Of a stretch of 64,000 bases of DNA, positions 55,464 through 63,310 are shown piece after piece. Made by a program: the position numbers and the translations under genes. Position 1 is the first letter of the stretch. Each line of letters starts with the position of its first letter. This stretch comes from DATFFO01 sp963744905. Lineage in GTDB: Bacteria; Actinomycetota; Acidimicrobiia; Spongiisociales; ZC4RG35. The notes beneath the pieces were generated by a model. The model was given only the letters and a program-made list of their open reading frames with translations. It had not been told where the DNA came from and searched no databases. The stretch covers positions 124,001 through 188,000 of the forward strand of contig CAVUUV010000003.1 in assembly GCA_963744905.1 (NCBI GenBank), given 5' to 3'.

Positions 55464-57104
55464 ATGACCAGCCGCCACATACTCGTCGCCGTTGCCTGGC
55501 CCTACGCCCAGGGATCCCTTCATTTGGGCCACATAGCCGGCGCCTACCTGCCCCCCGACATCTTCGCCCGCTACCACCGCATCGCCGGCAACCGGGTGCT
55601 GATGGTGTCCGGTTCCGATGTCCACGGCACCCCGATCACGGTCAAGGCCGACCAGGAGGGGGTGACTCCCGAGGAGATAGTGGACCGCTACCACCCGGAG
55701 TTTCTCGGCTACTGGGAGAAGCTGGGCATCTCCTTCGACCTGTTCACGACCACCGGTACCGAAACCCACATCCGCGTGGCCCAGGACTTCTTCACGCGGC
55801 TGCTGGAGAACGGCTACCTGTATACGAAGGTGACCGACCAGTTCTACGACGAACAGCGCCGGCAGTTCCTTCCCGACCGCTACATCGAAGGTGTCTGTCC
55901 CCACTGCGGGTACCACAACGCCCGCGGGGACCAGTGTGACAACTGCGGGCGCACCCTCGATCCGAGTGACCTCATCGAGCCCCGCTCCAAGCTGACCGGG
56001 ACCCCGCCCGTGCTGCGACAGACAGAGCACTACTACTGGCGACTTTCCGCCTTCAACGCCCGGCTCGAGGAGTGGCTGTCGACCCGCCAGGGTTGGCGCC
56101 CCCACGTTCTCAACTTCGCCCTGGGGATGGTTCGAGAGGGCCTGCACGACCGGGCTTTCACCCGAGACCTCGACTGGGGGATCCCCATCCCCGTCGACGA
56201 CATCGGAGAGGGCAAGTCGATCTACGTGTGGTGGGAGGCCGTGATGGGCTACTACTCCGCCCCCCAGGAGTGGGCTCAGCTGCGAGGAGAGCCCGACGCC
56301 TGGAAGGCGTGGTGGATCGACCCGGCGGCGGAGAGCTACTACTTCGTGGGAAAGGACAACATCCCCTTCCACGCCGTGTACTGGCCGGCGCTTCTGATGG
56401 GACATGGCGGGCTCAACCTGCCCACCAACGTCCCCGCCAACCAGTACGTGACCTTCGGGGGGGCCAAGGCCTCCAAGTCGCGCGGCGTGGGTCGCTCCCT
56501 GGACTGGTATCTCCAACGTCTCGAGCCGGATGCCCTCCGCTTCGCCCTCGCCTCGGTGCTGCCCGAGCAGAACGACACCGACCTATTCGACGACGAGATC
56601 GTCCGCCGGGTCAACGACGAGCTGGTGGCGACGTGGGGCAACCTCGTCAACCGGGTACTGAACCTGATCGGGCGCAACTTCGAGGGACGCGTCCCGATGC
56701 CGGCTCAGACCACACCGGACGACGAGGCGGTCCTGGCCCAGGTCGACACCGCCCTGGCTGCCGAGGCCGCCCGCATCGAGTCCGTCGAGTTGAGGGCCGG
56801 GTTGCGCGCGGCCATGGAGGCGGCGGCGGCGGTCAACGTCTACCTGAACGCCACCGAGCCCTGGAGACTGGCCAAATCCGACCCCGGGCGGGCCGCCACC
56901 GTGCTGTGGGTTGCGGTTCAGGCCGTGGCCGGAGTGCGGGTCGCCTTCGCCCCCTACCTGCCGTTCTCGACCGGGGCTCTGGGCGACATGCTCGGCCTGG
57001 GCCCGGTCGAGGCCTGGACACGTCCGGTGGTGGAGCCGGGCTCAGTCCTGGGCGAGGTCCGCCCACTCTTCACCAAGCTCGACACCGACGTTCTCGCCGA
57101 CTGA
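55464..57104 (+). CDS. metG: Methionyl-tRNA synthetase
   Basis: A 546-aa class I aminoacyl-tRNA synthetase. AYPYA-like entry is AVAWPYAQGSLHLGHIAGAY with HLGH as the HIGH motif. Zinc knuckle cysteines are in CPHCGYHNARGDQCDNC. The KMSKS loop reads KASKSRGVG. The anticodon domain contains WGNLVNRVLNLI. The C-terminal EMAP-like extension of some bacteria is absent. The ATG at 55464 is chosen because it starts the catalytic fold; the frame is open upstream into the lipoprotein region. Confidence 0.96.
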   Translation: MTSRHILVAVAWPYAQGSLHLGHIAGAYLPPDIFARYHRIAGNRVLMVSGSDVHGTPITVKADQEGVTPEEIVDRYHPEFLGYWEKLGISFDLFTTTGTETHIRVAQDFFTRLLENGYLYTKVTDQFYDEQRRQFLPDRYIEGVCPHCGYHNARGDQCDNCGRTLDPSDLIEPRSKLTGTPPVLRQTEHYYWRLSAFNARLEEWLSTRQGWRPHVLNFALGMVREGLHDRAFTRDLDWGIPIPVDDIGEGKSIYVWWEAVMGYYSAPQEWAQLRGEPDAWKAWWIDPAAESYYFVGKDNIPFHAVYWPALLMGHGGLNLPTNVPANQYVTFGGAKASKSRGVGRSLDWYLQRLEPDALRFALASVLPEQNDTDLFDDEIVRRVNDELVATWGNLVNRVLNLIGRNFEGRVPMPAQTTPDDEAVLAQVDTALAAEAARIESVELRAGLRAAMEAAAAVNVYLNATEPWRLAKSDPGRAATVLWVAVQAVAGVRVAFAPYLPFSTGALGDMLGLGPVEAWTRPVVEPGSVLGEVRPLFTKLDTDVLAD

Positions 57105-57115
57105 GCCGGGAAGCT

Positions 57116-57136
57116 GCGGCGAGCAGTTCGCCGCAA
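57116..57136 (+). terminator. Hairpin after metG
   Basis: TGCGGCGA (57116-57123) pairs with TCGCCGCA (57129-57136) around GCAGT. It lies 11 bp after the metG stop and before the convergent end of the transporter operon. There is no T-run, so termination is only probable. Confidence 0.5.
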
Positions 57137-57169
57137 GCCGGGGGCGTCGAGGACCGGAGCGACCGGCCA

Positions 57170-57919
57170 TCATTTGGGCGAAGTGGGGAAACCGGCGAAG
57201 CCGAACGGCATCTCCAGCCGGTGGTCGGCGAGCAACGTCTCGTCGGCCAGGATGCGGGGGGTGGGGCCGTCGGCCACCACCCGCCCCCCGTCCAGGATCA
57301 CCGCCCGGGGACACAGTTCCAGCGCCAGGGGCAGGTCGTGGGTGATGACGAGCTGGGTGACGGACAGGCTCTCCAGCACCCCGATCAGCTCCCGCCGGCC
57401 CGCCGGGTCCAGACCCGAGGTGGGTTCATCCAGGACCAGGATTCCGGGCCGCATGGAGAGAACGGTGGCCAGCGCCGCCCTCCGTCTCTCGCCTCCGCTG
57501 AGATGGTGCGGCGGCCGGGAGGCGAGGTGCCCGGCGTCGACCTGGTCCAGGGCCTCGGAGACCCGGGCGGCCAGCTCCGGCCCCGATAGACCCGCATTGG
57601 CCGGGCCGAAGGCGACGTCCTCGCCCACGCTGGGCATGAAGAGCTGATCGTCGGGGTCCTGGAAGACCAGTCCCACCAGGCGGCGGATCTGCCCGACGGT
57701 GGCCGGACCGAGAACCATGTCTCCCACCGAAATGGTGCCCGCCCGCCCGGTGAGGATCCCGTTGAGGTGCAGGGCGAGGGTGGTCTTGCCGGCGCCATTG
57801 GGACCCAGCAGGGCCACCCGCTCACCCGGCTCCACTTCCAGATCCAGGCCGGCCAGCGCCTGGTGCCCGTCGGGATAGTCGAAGCTCAGGCTGCCAACCG
57901 TCAGGCCTACACCTCTCAT
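57170..57919 (-). CDS. ECF/CbiO-type ATP-binding protein of a nickel/cobalt transporter
   Basis: A 249-aa ABC ATPase. Walker A GPNGAGKTTL, Q-loop VFQDPDDQLF, signature LSGGERRRAALA, Walker B GILVLDEPTSGLDP and H-loop ITHDLPLAL are all present. The DPDDQ Q-loop is typical of CbiO/EcfA proteins. The ATG at 57919 overlaps the CbiQ stop (ATGA). It energises the metal importer encoded by the three genes. Only one ATPase gene is present, as in CbiMNQO and NikMNQO systems. Confidence 0.94.
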   Translation of the reverse strand: MRGVGLTVGSLSFDYPDGHQALAGLDLEVEPGERVALLGPNGAGKTTLALHLNGILTGRAGTISVGDMVLGPATVGQIRRLVGLVFQDPDDQLFMPSVGEDVAFGPANAGLSGPELAARVSEALDQVDAGHLASRPPHHLSGGERRRAALATVLSMRPGILVLDEPTSGLDPAGRRELIGVLESLSVTQLVITHDLPLALELCPRAVILDGGRVVADGPTPRILADETLLADHRLEMPFGFAGFPTSPK

Positions 57920-58683
57920 GCCAGCACCAATGCGCCCACGAGGGCACCAATCATTGCCACCGCCGGGACCAGGGCGGCCTTGAGCCATTCGGCGGAGCCG
58001 GCCCGACGATGACCGAGATCGGGCATGACGCCGGTGTAGCCCCGGGCCGCCATCGCCGCGTGAACCCGCTCGCCCCGTTCGTAGGAACGGATGAAGAGGG
58101 CGCCGGCCGAAGCGGCGATCGGCCTGGCCTGCCACAGCCAGCGCGGGTCGTAGCCCCGGGCCGTCATGGCCACCCGCATGCGCCGCAGCTCACCGGCGAT
58201 GACTTCAAGATATCGCACCATGAACCCGGCGATGGCGGTGAAGGCGACCGGCACCCGGAGACGGGAGAGGCCGCGCAGGATCTCGGCGATCTCGGTAGTG
58301 CCGGCCAGGATGATGGAGGTGGTGACCCCCAGAGAGGCTTTGGCGAAAATGTTCCACGCACCCCATAGACCCTCTTCCGATACCGACAGACCCATCACCT
58401 CGATGCGGGGTCCGGACGCCACGAAAGGGACCATGAGGGCCAGCAACAGGAAGGGCACTATCACGGTCGCCCGGGCCACGATGAAACGGGGGCGCAGGCG
58501 AGCCAGGTAGGCCACCAGGACCAGCACCCCCAGATCGACCGCGAAGACCCAGACTGCCCGACGCGGAGTGAGGGCCACGCCCAACACGAACAGGAACGCC
58601 GCCGCCACCTTCACCTCGGGGGCGAGCCGGTGGAGGGCGGTGTGCTCGTGCACATAGAGAGCGTGGGCGTGACCCGCTCCCAT
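57916..58683 (-). CDS. CbiQ/EcfT transmembrane coupling protein
   Basis: A 255-aa membrane protein that couples the ATPase to the metal-binding component. About five hydrophobic segments are visible. Two Ala-Arg-Gly motifs (MTARGYDPRW and MAARGYTGV) form the ATPase-contact helices. It starts immediately after the CbiM/NikM-like stop and ends overlapping the ATPase start. Confidence 0.93.
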   Translation of the reverse strand: MGAGHAHALYVHEHTALHRLAPEVKVAAAFLFVLGVALTPRRAVWVFAVDLGVLVLVAYLARLRPRFIVARATVIVPFLLLALMVPFVASGPRIEVMGLSVSEEGLWGAWNIFAKASLGVTTSIILAGTTEIAEILRGLSRLRVPVAFTAIAGFMVRYLEVIAGELRRMRVAMTARGYDPRWLWQARPIAASAGALFIRSYERGERVHAAMAARGYTGVMPDLGHRRAGSAEWLKAALVPAVAMIGALVGALVLA

Positions 58684-59688
58684 TCAGCTCTCCACAGCGC
58701 CGGACAAGTCTGGTTCGGCCTCGCTCCTACGCTCCCGCACCGCGTAGAGGATCCCGGCTCCCACAGCCAGAGTGATGACCACCCCTGCCGCTCCGGCGAT
58801 GGCGAGGCTGAGTGTCTCGTTGGCAACACCGGCGGTGGCGTAGTCGGCGAAGAGCGCCCCGGACAGGGCGTGGTCCTGGGCCGAGGGAGCGAAACCGCTG
58901 TCCTGGGCCACCTTTTCCAGGCCATCGGGGGCCGGGGCGGCGAACTGGCTCACCACCACGGCGAAGACGAGCGCCACCGCCAGGACCGACAACACGAACG
59001 CCCGCGTCCTCACCGGCCTTCGTTCTCCCAGCCGGGAGCGGTCCATATCCCTGATCCCGTAGACCAGATCCGGCCGGGAAGCCATCACCGCCCCCACCGC
59101 CAGAGCAGAGATCGCTCCCTCCCCGATTCCGATCAGAGCGTGCACCCCCACCATCGAGGCGAAGACCTTGTCGAACGGCACCGGCGCCGAGGCCCCGAAC
59201 AGCCACAAGATGGAAAACGTCATGGCCGCCAGAACCACCGAGAGGGCCGCGGAGAGCCCGGTGGCCACCATCACCCCGCCGGTGGTCGGTGGCACCAGCT
59301 TGCGGAAGCCGCGAAAGAGGGCGAAGCCGCCGAAGGAGGTGACGATGGCCATGTCCAGGACGTTGTAGCCCAGGGCGGTGAGCCCACCGTCGGCAAAGGC
59401 CAGGGCCTGCACCACGACCACCACGGCGACCACTATCGATCCCAGGCTGGGGCCCAAAAGGATCGCCGCCAGGGCGCCACCCAGCAGATGACCGGTGGTC
59501 CCGGCAGCCACGGGGAAATTGAACATCTGAGCGGCGAAGATGAAAGCAGCCGCCAGACCGGCCAGGGGCACTTGCCTGTCCATCAGCTTGTGCCGGGCCC
59601 GCCGCAGGGACGCTCCGATGGTGCCGGCACTGATGGCTCCGCTTGCCACAGCCGTTCCTGCGTTCAGGAAGCCATCCGGTGCATGCAT
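58684..59688 (-). CDS. NikMN/CbiMN-type metal-binding membrane component with PDGLE domain
   Basis: A 334-aa S-component. It starts MHAPDGFLN, where the N-terminal Met-His is the metal ligand in NikM and CbiM. About six to seven hydrophobic segments follow to residue 215. The C-terminal part carries the CbiN/PDGLE element (APDGLEKVAQDSGF) and a final membrane segment, so M and N functions are fused. Two Nur boxes in its promoter argue for nickel over cobalt. The ATG at 59688 directly begins the conserved terminus. Confidence 0.92.
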   Translation of the reverse strand: MHAPDGFLNAGTAVASGAISAGTIGASLRRARHKLMDRQVPLAGLAAAFIFAAQMFNFPVAAGTTGHLLGGALAAILLGPSLGSIVVAVVVVVQALAFADGGLTALGYNVLDMAIVTSFGGFALFRGFRKLVPPTTGGVMVATGLSAALSVVLAAMTFSILWLFGASAPVPFDKVFASMVGVHALIGIGEGAISALAVGAVMASRPDLVYGIRDMDRSRLGERRPVRTRAFVLSVLAVALVFAVVVSQFAAPAPDGLEKVAQDSGFAPSAQDHALSGALFADYATAGVANETLSLAIAGAAGVVITLAVGAGILYAVRERRSEAEPDLSGAVES

Positions 59689-59720
59689 ACGAAAGAGCCC
59701 TTTCTGCTCTGTGCGCCTGA

Positions 59721-59737
59721 TTGCGAATCGTTTGCAG
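59721..59737. promoter_or_regulatory. Nur box 1
   Basis: TTGCGA-ATCGT-TTGCAG resembles the TTGCAA-N5-TTGCAA box described for Streptomyces Nur. It lies 33 bp upstream of the nikMN-like start and 60 bp upstream of the Fur-family gene. Confidence 0.65.
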
Positions 59738-59748
59738 AATAGGCTCAA

Positions 59749-59765
59749 TTGCGAATCAGTCGCAA
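59749..59765. promoter_or_regulatory. Nur box 2
   Basis: TTGCGA-ATCAG-TCGCAA is a perfect inverted repeat with 6-base arms and a 5-base spacer, 32 bp upstream of the Fur-family start. It lies 28 bp from box 1, about 2.7 helical turns. Confidence 0.72.
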
Positions 59766-59796
59766 CAAGACCAGTCCTGGCTCTAGGATCAGGCCC

Positions 59797-60231
59797 ATGG
59801 AGACCGATCTCGACCTGGGCAGCCTGCTCCGCCAACGGGGCCATCGGGTCACCCCACCCCGCCGGCTGGTGTGGTCCGTACTTCAGTCGGCCGACGCCCA
59901 CCTGACCGCAGAGGCAATTGCCGCCCGGGTCAGCCAGATGGACCCGTCGGTCAACCTGTCGTCGATCTACCGATCCCTGGCCCTGTTCGCCGAGCTGGAC
60001 CTGGTGCGGGAGTCGAGTTTCGACTCGGACGGGGCTTCACTATGGGAGATCGCCCATCCCGACGACCACTTTCACCTCGTGTGTCGCAAATGCGGACGGG
60101 TCGAACACCATGTCGGGGACCAGGTGGAACAAATCAGACGCCACCTCGGATCGGGTCACGGCTTCGAGGTCGAGAGCGTCGACCTGCTGGTGAGTGGGCT
60201 GTGCGCCGGCTGCTCTCAGCTGGGCGGATAG
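59797..60231 (+). CDS. nur: Fur-family regulator, probably nickel-responsive Nur
   Basis: A 144-aa Fur protein. The N-terminal winged helix has RVTPPRRLVWSVL and VNLSSIYRSLALFAELDLV. HPDDHFHLVCRKCGRVEHH carries the metal site and CRKC and CAGC the structural zinc site. The name Nur is inferred from context: divergent nickel-type transporter genes, Nur-like boxes between them, and a nickel superoxide dismutase gene next door. Fur or Zur identity cannot be ruled out from sequence alone. The stop lies within 16 bp of the convergent sodN end. Confidence 0.85.
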   Translation: METDLDLGSLLRQRGHRVTPPRRLVWSVLQSADAHLTAEAIAARVSQMDPSVNLSSIYRSLALFAELDLVRESSFDSDGASLWEIAHPDDHFHLVCRKCGRVEHHVGDQVEQIRRHLGSGHGFEVESVDLLVSGLCAGCSQLGG

Positions 60232-60626
60232 ACCCCCATGCCCTTGGCCTTCTCGGTCTGCCAGAAGATGTCGGCGATCTCGTCGATCAGGTCGACCAGC
60301 TTCTGACCGTCGGCGGGATCCACCGACTTCTTGGCCACGCCCGCCTGGTGGATGGCGCGCCAGAACAGATCATCGAGATTGGGGAACTGCTGGCGATGCT
60401 CCTCGCTGAAGAAGTCGGCCCACAGGACCATCAGATGATGCTTGGCCAGCTCGGCCCGCTCCTCCTTGATGAGGATGGCTCGATCACGAAAGACCTCATC
60501 GTCGGACGCCTGATACTTCTCGGCCGACTTGAGGACACTCATGGCCTCGATCTTGGCCTGGGCGGGGTCATAAACACCGCAATACAGGTCGCAGTGAGCG
60601 TGGGCGACTGTCGGGGAACGGAACAT
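60216..60626 (-). CDS. sodN: Nickel superoxide dismutase
   Basis: A 136-aa precursor; a 10-residue leader is removed to expose His11. The nickel hook reads HCDLYCGVY (His11, Cys12, Cys16), where characterised enzymes have HCDLPCGVY, so the usual Pro5 is Tyr. The rest of the four-helix protein is standard (PAQAKIEAMSVLKSAEKY, VLWADFFSEEH, LVDLIDEIADIFWQTEKAKG). The start has AGGAGG upstream. It converges on the Fur-family gene and diverges from its maturation protease. Confidence 0.95.
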   Translation of the reverse strand: MFRSPTVAHAHCDLYCGVYDPAQAKIEAMSVLKSAEKYQASDDEVFRDRAILIKEERAELAKHHLMVLWADFFSEEHRQQFPNLDDLFWRAIHQAGVAKKSVDPADGQKLVDLIDEIADIFWQTEKAKGMGVYPPS

Positions 60627-60680
60627 ATGGCCTCCTATTGCTGTCTATCTGACCATACTCCTTCTGGGAGTAACTCAAAC

Positions 60681-61098
60681 ATGCGCCGCTTCGTCGTTTC
60701 AGGCCTCTCCATGTCCCCGGCCCTCTCACCTGGTGACCGGTTTCTGACTCGCAGACTCCGCCACCCCCGCCGGGGCCAGGTGGTCCTATTCCGCCATCCC
60801 GGCAGACCCGACTTCTGGCTGATCAAACGGGTGGTGGGACTGCCGGAGGAGACGATGACGATCTCTGCCGGACAGGTGCTGGTCAACGGTGTGGAGCTGG
60901 CCGAACCGTGGGCGATCGGCGCCACCGCACCCGACGGAACCTGGGACATCGGCCCAGGAATGGTGTTCGTGCTCTCCGACGCCAGACACCGCACCCTGGC
61001 CGACTCACGCACCTTCGGACCCATACCCATCGAGACCGCGACAACTGGCGTTCGTCCGCTACTGGCGGGGGGAAGAGCCCGAGACAGAGGATCGATGA
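60681..61098 (+). CDS. sodX: Nickel-type SOD maturation protease (S26 family)
   Basis: A small signal-peptidase-like protease expected to cut the SodN leader. GLSMSPAL holds the catalytic Ser10 and LIKRVVGLPEE the Lys49; VFVLSDARHRTLADSRTFGP is the conserved end of the S26 fold. In the visible frame the coding continues without stop into the DNA glycosylase gene. One base shifted near 61045, the other frame reads LAFVRYWRGEEPETEDR and stops at 61096-61098, overlapping the glycosylase ATG (ATGA). A frameshift is therefore likelier than a real fusion. It is divergent from sodN across 54 bp. Confidence 0.85.
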
Positions 61099-61748
61099 CG
61101 AGGGAATTGTCGGGCAAAGACTTCGAGGAGTTGGCCGCACAACTCGCCGGCGGGGATTCGGGCTTGTCCCGGGTCATAAGCGAGCACGGGATGCCGGACT
61201 TCTGGCACCGACCCCCCGGGTTCGCCACCCTGTCGTTGTTCATCGTCGAACAGCAGGTATCGCTCGATTCGGCCAAGGCGGTGTTCGAACGTCTCCACCA
61301 GCGGGTAGGAGAGGTGACGGCTCACAATCTTCTCAGAGCCTCCCTCGAGGACCTACGTCGCTGCGGCCTCACCCGTCAGAAGCTGCGCTATCTGCTCAAC
61401 CTGGCCCGGCAGGTGGCGGACGGAGTCCTGGATCTGGAGAGCCTGGCCGGACTGGATGACGCCGGGGCGCGGGAGATTCTGCTCTCCGTCACCGGGGTGG
61501 GGCCGTGGACGGCTGACGTCTACCTGCTCTCGGCCCTGCGTAGACCCGATATCTGGCCCGTGGGCGACCGGGCACTGCAAGTCGGCACCGGAGAGCTCAT
61601 CGGACATGCCACGGTTCCCACCCCCGAGGAGCTGGAAGAGGTCGGCAACCGCTGGCGACCGTGGCGCTCGGTGGCCGCTCGCCTCATCTGGCACGACTAC
61701 CTGTCCCGGCGGGGCCGGGCCGAAACGACCGTAGCCGGGCTGGGCTGA
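61095..61748 (+). CDS. DNA-3-methyladenine glycosylase family protein
   Basis: A 217-aa HhH-GPD glycosylase. FATLSLFIVEQQVSLDSAKA begins the core, the hairpin is LLSVTGVGPWTADVYLLSAL, and the catalytic Asp lies in WPVGDRALQVG. Shorter than AlkA because the N-terminal domain is missing. The ATG at 61095 overlaps the likely true stop of sodX. No relation to nickel is apparent; the pairing may be accidental. Confidence 0.88.
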   Translation: MTRELSGKDFEELAAQLAGGDSGLSRVISEHGMPDFWHRPPGFATLSLFIVEQQVSLDSAKAVFERLHQRVGEVTAHNLLRASLEDLRRCGLTRQKLRYLLNLARQVADGVLDLESLAGLDDAGAREILLSVTGVGPWTADVYLLSALRRPDIWPVGDRALQVGTGELIGHATVPTPEELEEVGNRWRPWRSVAARLIWHDYLSRRGRAETTVAGLG

Positions 61749-61787
61749 TCCACGTCAGGCGCCTTCCCGGTGATTACCGTTTGGGCG

Positions 61788-61955
61788 ATGATCTGCGCCT
61801 GGTGTCGCAAGCCACTCTCCTATGTGCACGGCCATGCCGCCTGCCTGGACGGTTCCTGCGCCATGTTCGGCCTCAACCAGAATGAATGCTGCTCGGGCGA
61901 TACGGCCGCCACCTGTCCCACCCCACCTGCCGAGGTGGCCGCCCGTCCCGGCTGA
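61788..61955 (+). CDS. Small Cys-rich protein, probable zinc-binding
   Basis: A 55-aa product. CAWCRKPL, HGHAACLDGSCAMFG and NECCSG give seven Cys with His, a likely zinc-binding fold. Similar small proteins with the HAAC...NQ..CC pattern occur in several bacteria, function unknown. No ribosome site; TGATTAC lies about 10 bases upstream, so it may be leaderless. Confidence 0.6.
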   Translation: MICAWCRKPLSYVHGHAACLDGSCAMFGLNQNECCSGDTAATCPTPPAEVAARPG

Positions 61956-61958
61956 GCG

Positions 61959-62807
61959 ATGACCGGCCACCAGGTGGGGACCACCCTCCGACGCCGGCTG
62001 GCAGGCGGCATCCTGGGCTCGTTGGCTATCGTCGCCCTGGCCCTCTCCCTGTGGTGGCTGCGACCCGTCCCTGCCGTCACCACACCCCCCACCACGGTCC
62101 TCTCCGCCCGGGCCCCGATCACCACCGTCACAACACGCCCCACCACCACAGTCGCAACTCTCCCCACCACCACCGTCACAACCCTCCCCACCACCACCGT
62201 CGCAACTCTCCCCACCACCACCGTCACGACCCTCCCCACCACCACCGTCACGACCCTCCCCACCACCACCGTCACAACTCTCCCCACCACCACCGTGACC
62301 ACGCTCGCCCCCCTGGTCATGTCGGCACACGGGCTGGGGGCGGCCCGCCTGGGAGACCCCTACGACGACACGGTTGCGGCGATCACCGATCGTCTCGGTA
62401 GGCCCGACCATGACAGCGGCTGGATTCGCTCCGACTCGCCCCAGGTCGGAACCTGTCCCGGAACCATCGTCAGGGTGGTGCAGTGGCACAGCCTCCGCCT
62501 CTTCTTCAGCGACGGCCCGACCGAATTCGGCGAGGACATCCGCCACTTCTTCTACTACAACCAGTCCATAGTCGACGCCGACGAACAGATCGACCTGGCC
62601 ACCGAACAGGGGATACGGCTCGGCTCCACGGTGAGGGCACTGCGCCGCGTGTACGGAGAGAGCCTCACGATCGACGACTCCGTGCAATTCGGGATCAGCT
62701 TCATGGTGGACACGGGTGGCTCCAGCCTCCTGTCGGGGACCCTCACCTCCGCCTCCCCCGAGGGCCTGGTCACGTCGATCGGAGGTGGCTTCGGCTGCGG
62801 GGGGTGA
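61959..62807 (+). CDS. Membrane-anchored protein with Thr-rich repeat linker
   Basis: A 282-aa protein. An N-terminal signal anchor (about 15-35) is followed by a linker of 8-residue repeats TTTV(T/A)TLP (about 60-118) and a C-terminal extracytoplasmic domain (about 120-282). That domain has LGAARLGDPYDDTVAAITD, IVRVVQWHSLRLFF and LGSTVRALRRVYGE, and it resembles actinobacterial exported proteins of unknown function. The linker probably spans the cell wall. Starts 3 bp after the small Cys-rich gene. Confidence 0.72.
   Translation: MTGHQVGTTLRRRLAGGILGSLAIVALALSLWWLRPVPAVTTPPTTVLSARAPITTVTTRPTTTVATLPTTTVTTLPTTTVATLPTTTVTTLPTTTVTTLPTTTVTTLPTTTVTTLAPLVMSAHGLGAARLGDPYDDTVAAITDRLGRPDHDSGWIRSDSPQVGTCPGTIVRVVQWHSLRLFFSDGPTEFGEDIRHFFYYNQSIVDADEQIDLATEQGIRLGSTVRALRRVYGESLTIDDSVQFGISFMVDTGGSSLLSGTLTSASPEGLVTSIGGGFGCGG
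62142..62309. repeat. 24-bp coding minisatellite, 7 copies
   Basis: Seven 24-bp units start at 62142 and repeat exactly in phase with codons, each giving the octapeptide TTTV(T/A)TLP. Differences are mostly at third codon positions (GTC-GCA or GTC-ACA/ACG). Copy number may vary between strains. Confidence 0.9.
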
Positions 62808-62851
62808 AGCTGAGCCGACATCCTATGGAGGAGGGGCGTAGGCTCGACACT

Positions 62852-63244
62852 ATGACGGAGATCATCGTCAGGGTCGAGAACCGTCCCGGCCGGCTGGCCG
62901 CCATCACCGAGATACTGGGAGGGGCCGGGGTCAACATCGAGGCACTGGCTGCATACGGCCAGGACGGCCAGGGCGTGCTCCGGCTGATCGTCGACGACGC
63001 CCGCACCGCTCGCCGGGTCCTGTCAGAGGCCGGGCTGCGGATCAGCGAGAACACGGTCCTGACTGCCCGCCTCCGCAACGAACCCGGAGCGCTGGCGGCG
63101 GTGACCCGCCGCCTGGCGGACGCCGACGTCAACATCGAAGCCCTCTACGTGCTGGCCACCTCTCCAGATGGGATAGAGGTGGCCATGGCCCTGGACGGGG
63201 ACCTCAGCGCCGTGCCCAGCCTGCCGGTACACGGCAACCTCTGA
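62852..63244 (+). CDS. Tandem ACT-domain protein
   Basis: A 130-aa protein with two ACT domains (1-65 and 66-130). Ligand loops ENRPGRLAAITEILGGAGVN and NEPGALAAVTRRLADADVN each keep the PGxL and N residues. Small two-ACT proteins bind amino acids and are thought to sense them. It has no catalytic domain and no operon partner that reveals the ligand. Confidence 0.88.
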   Translation: MTEIIVRVENRPGRLAAITEILGGAGVNIEALAAYGQDGQGVLRLIVDDARTARRVLSEAGLRISENTVLTARLRNEPGALAAVTRRLADADVNIEALYVLATSPDGIEVAMALDGDLSAVPSLPVHGNL

Positions 63245-63310
63245 GGTCAGCGGGACCGGCGTCGAGGCCGGGTAGTTTGCCTAGGGCCACCCACCACTAG
63301 CATCCCTGCG

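Noticed and set aside
55820..55835. CTGTATACG-like operator inside metG
   Set aside because: It lies within coding sequence, lacks the CAGTAC half and has no promoter context.
61820..62320. Minus-strand frame with Val-rich repeats
   Set aside because: It is the antisense of the Thr-rich 24-bp minisatellite in the plus-strand exported-protein gene.
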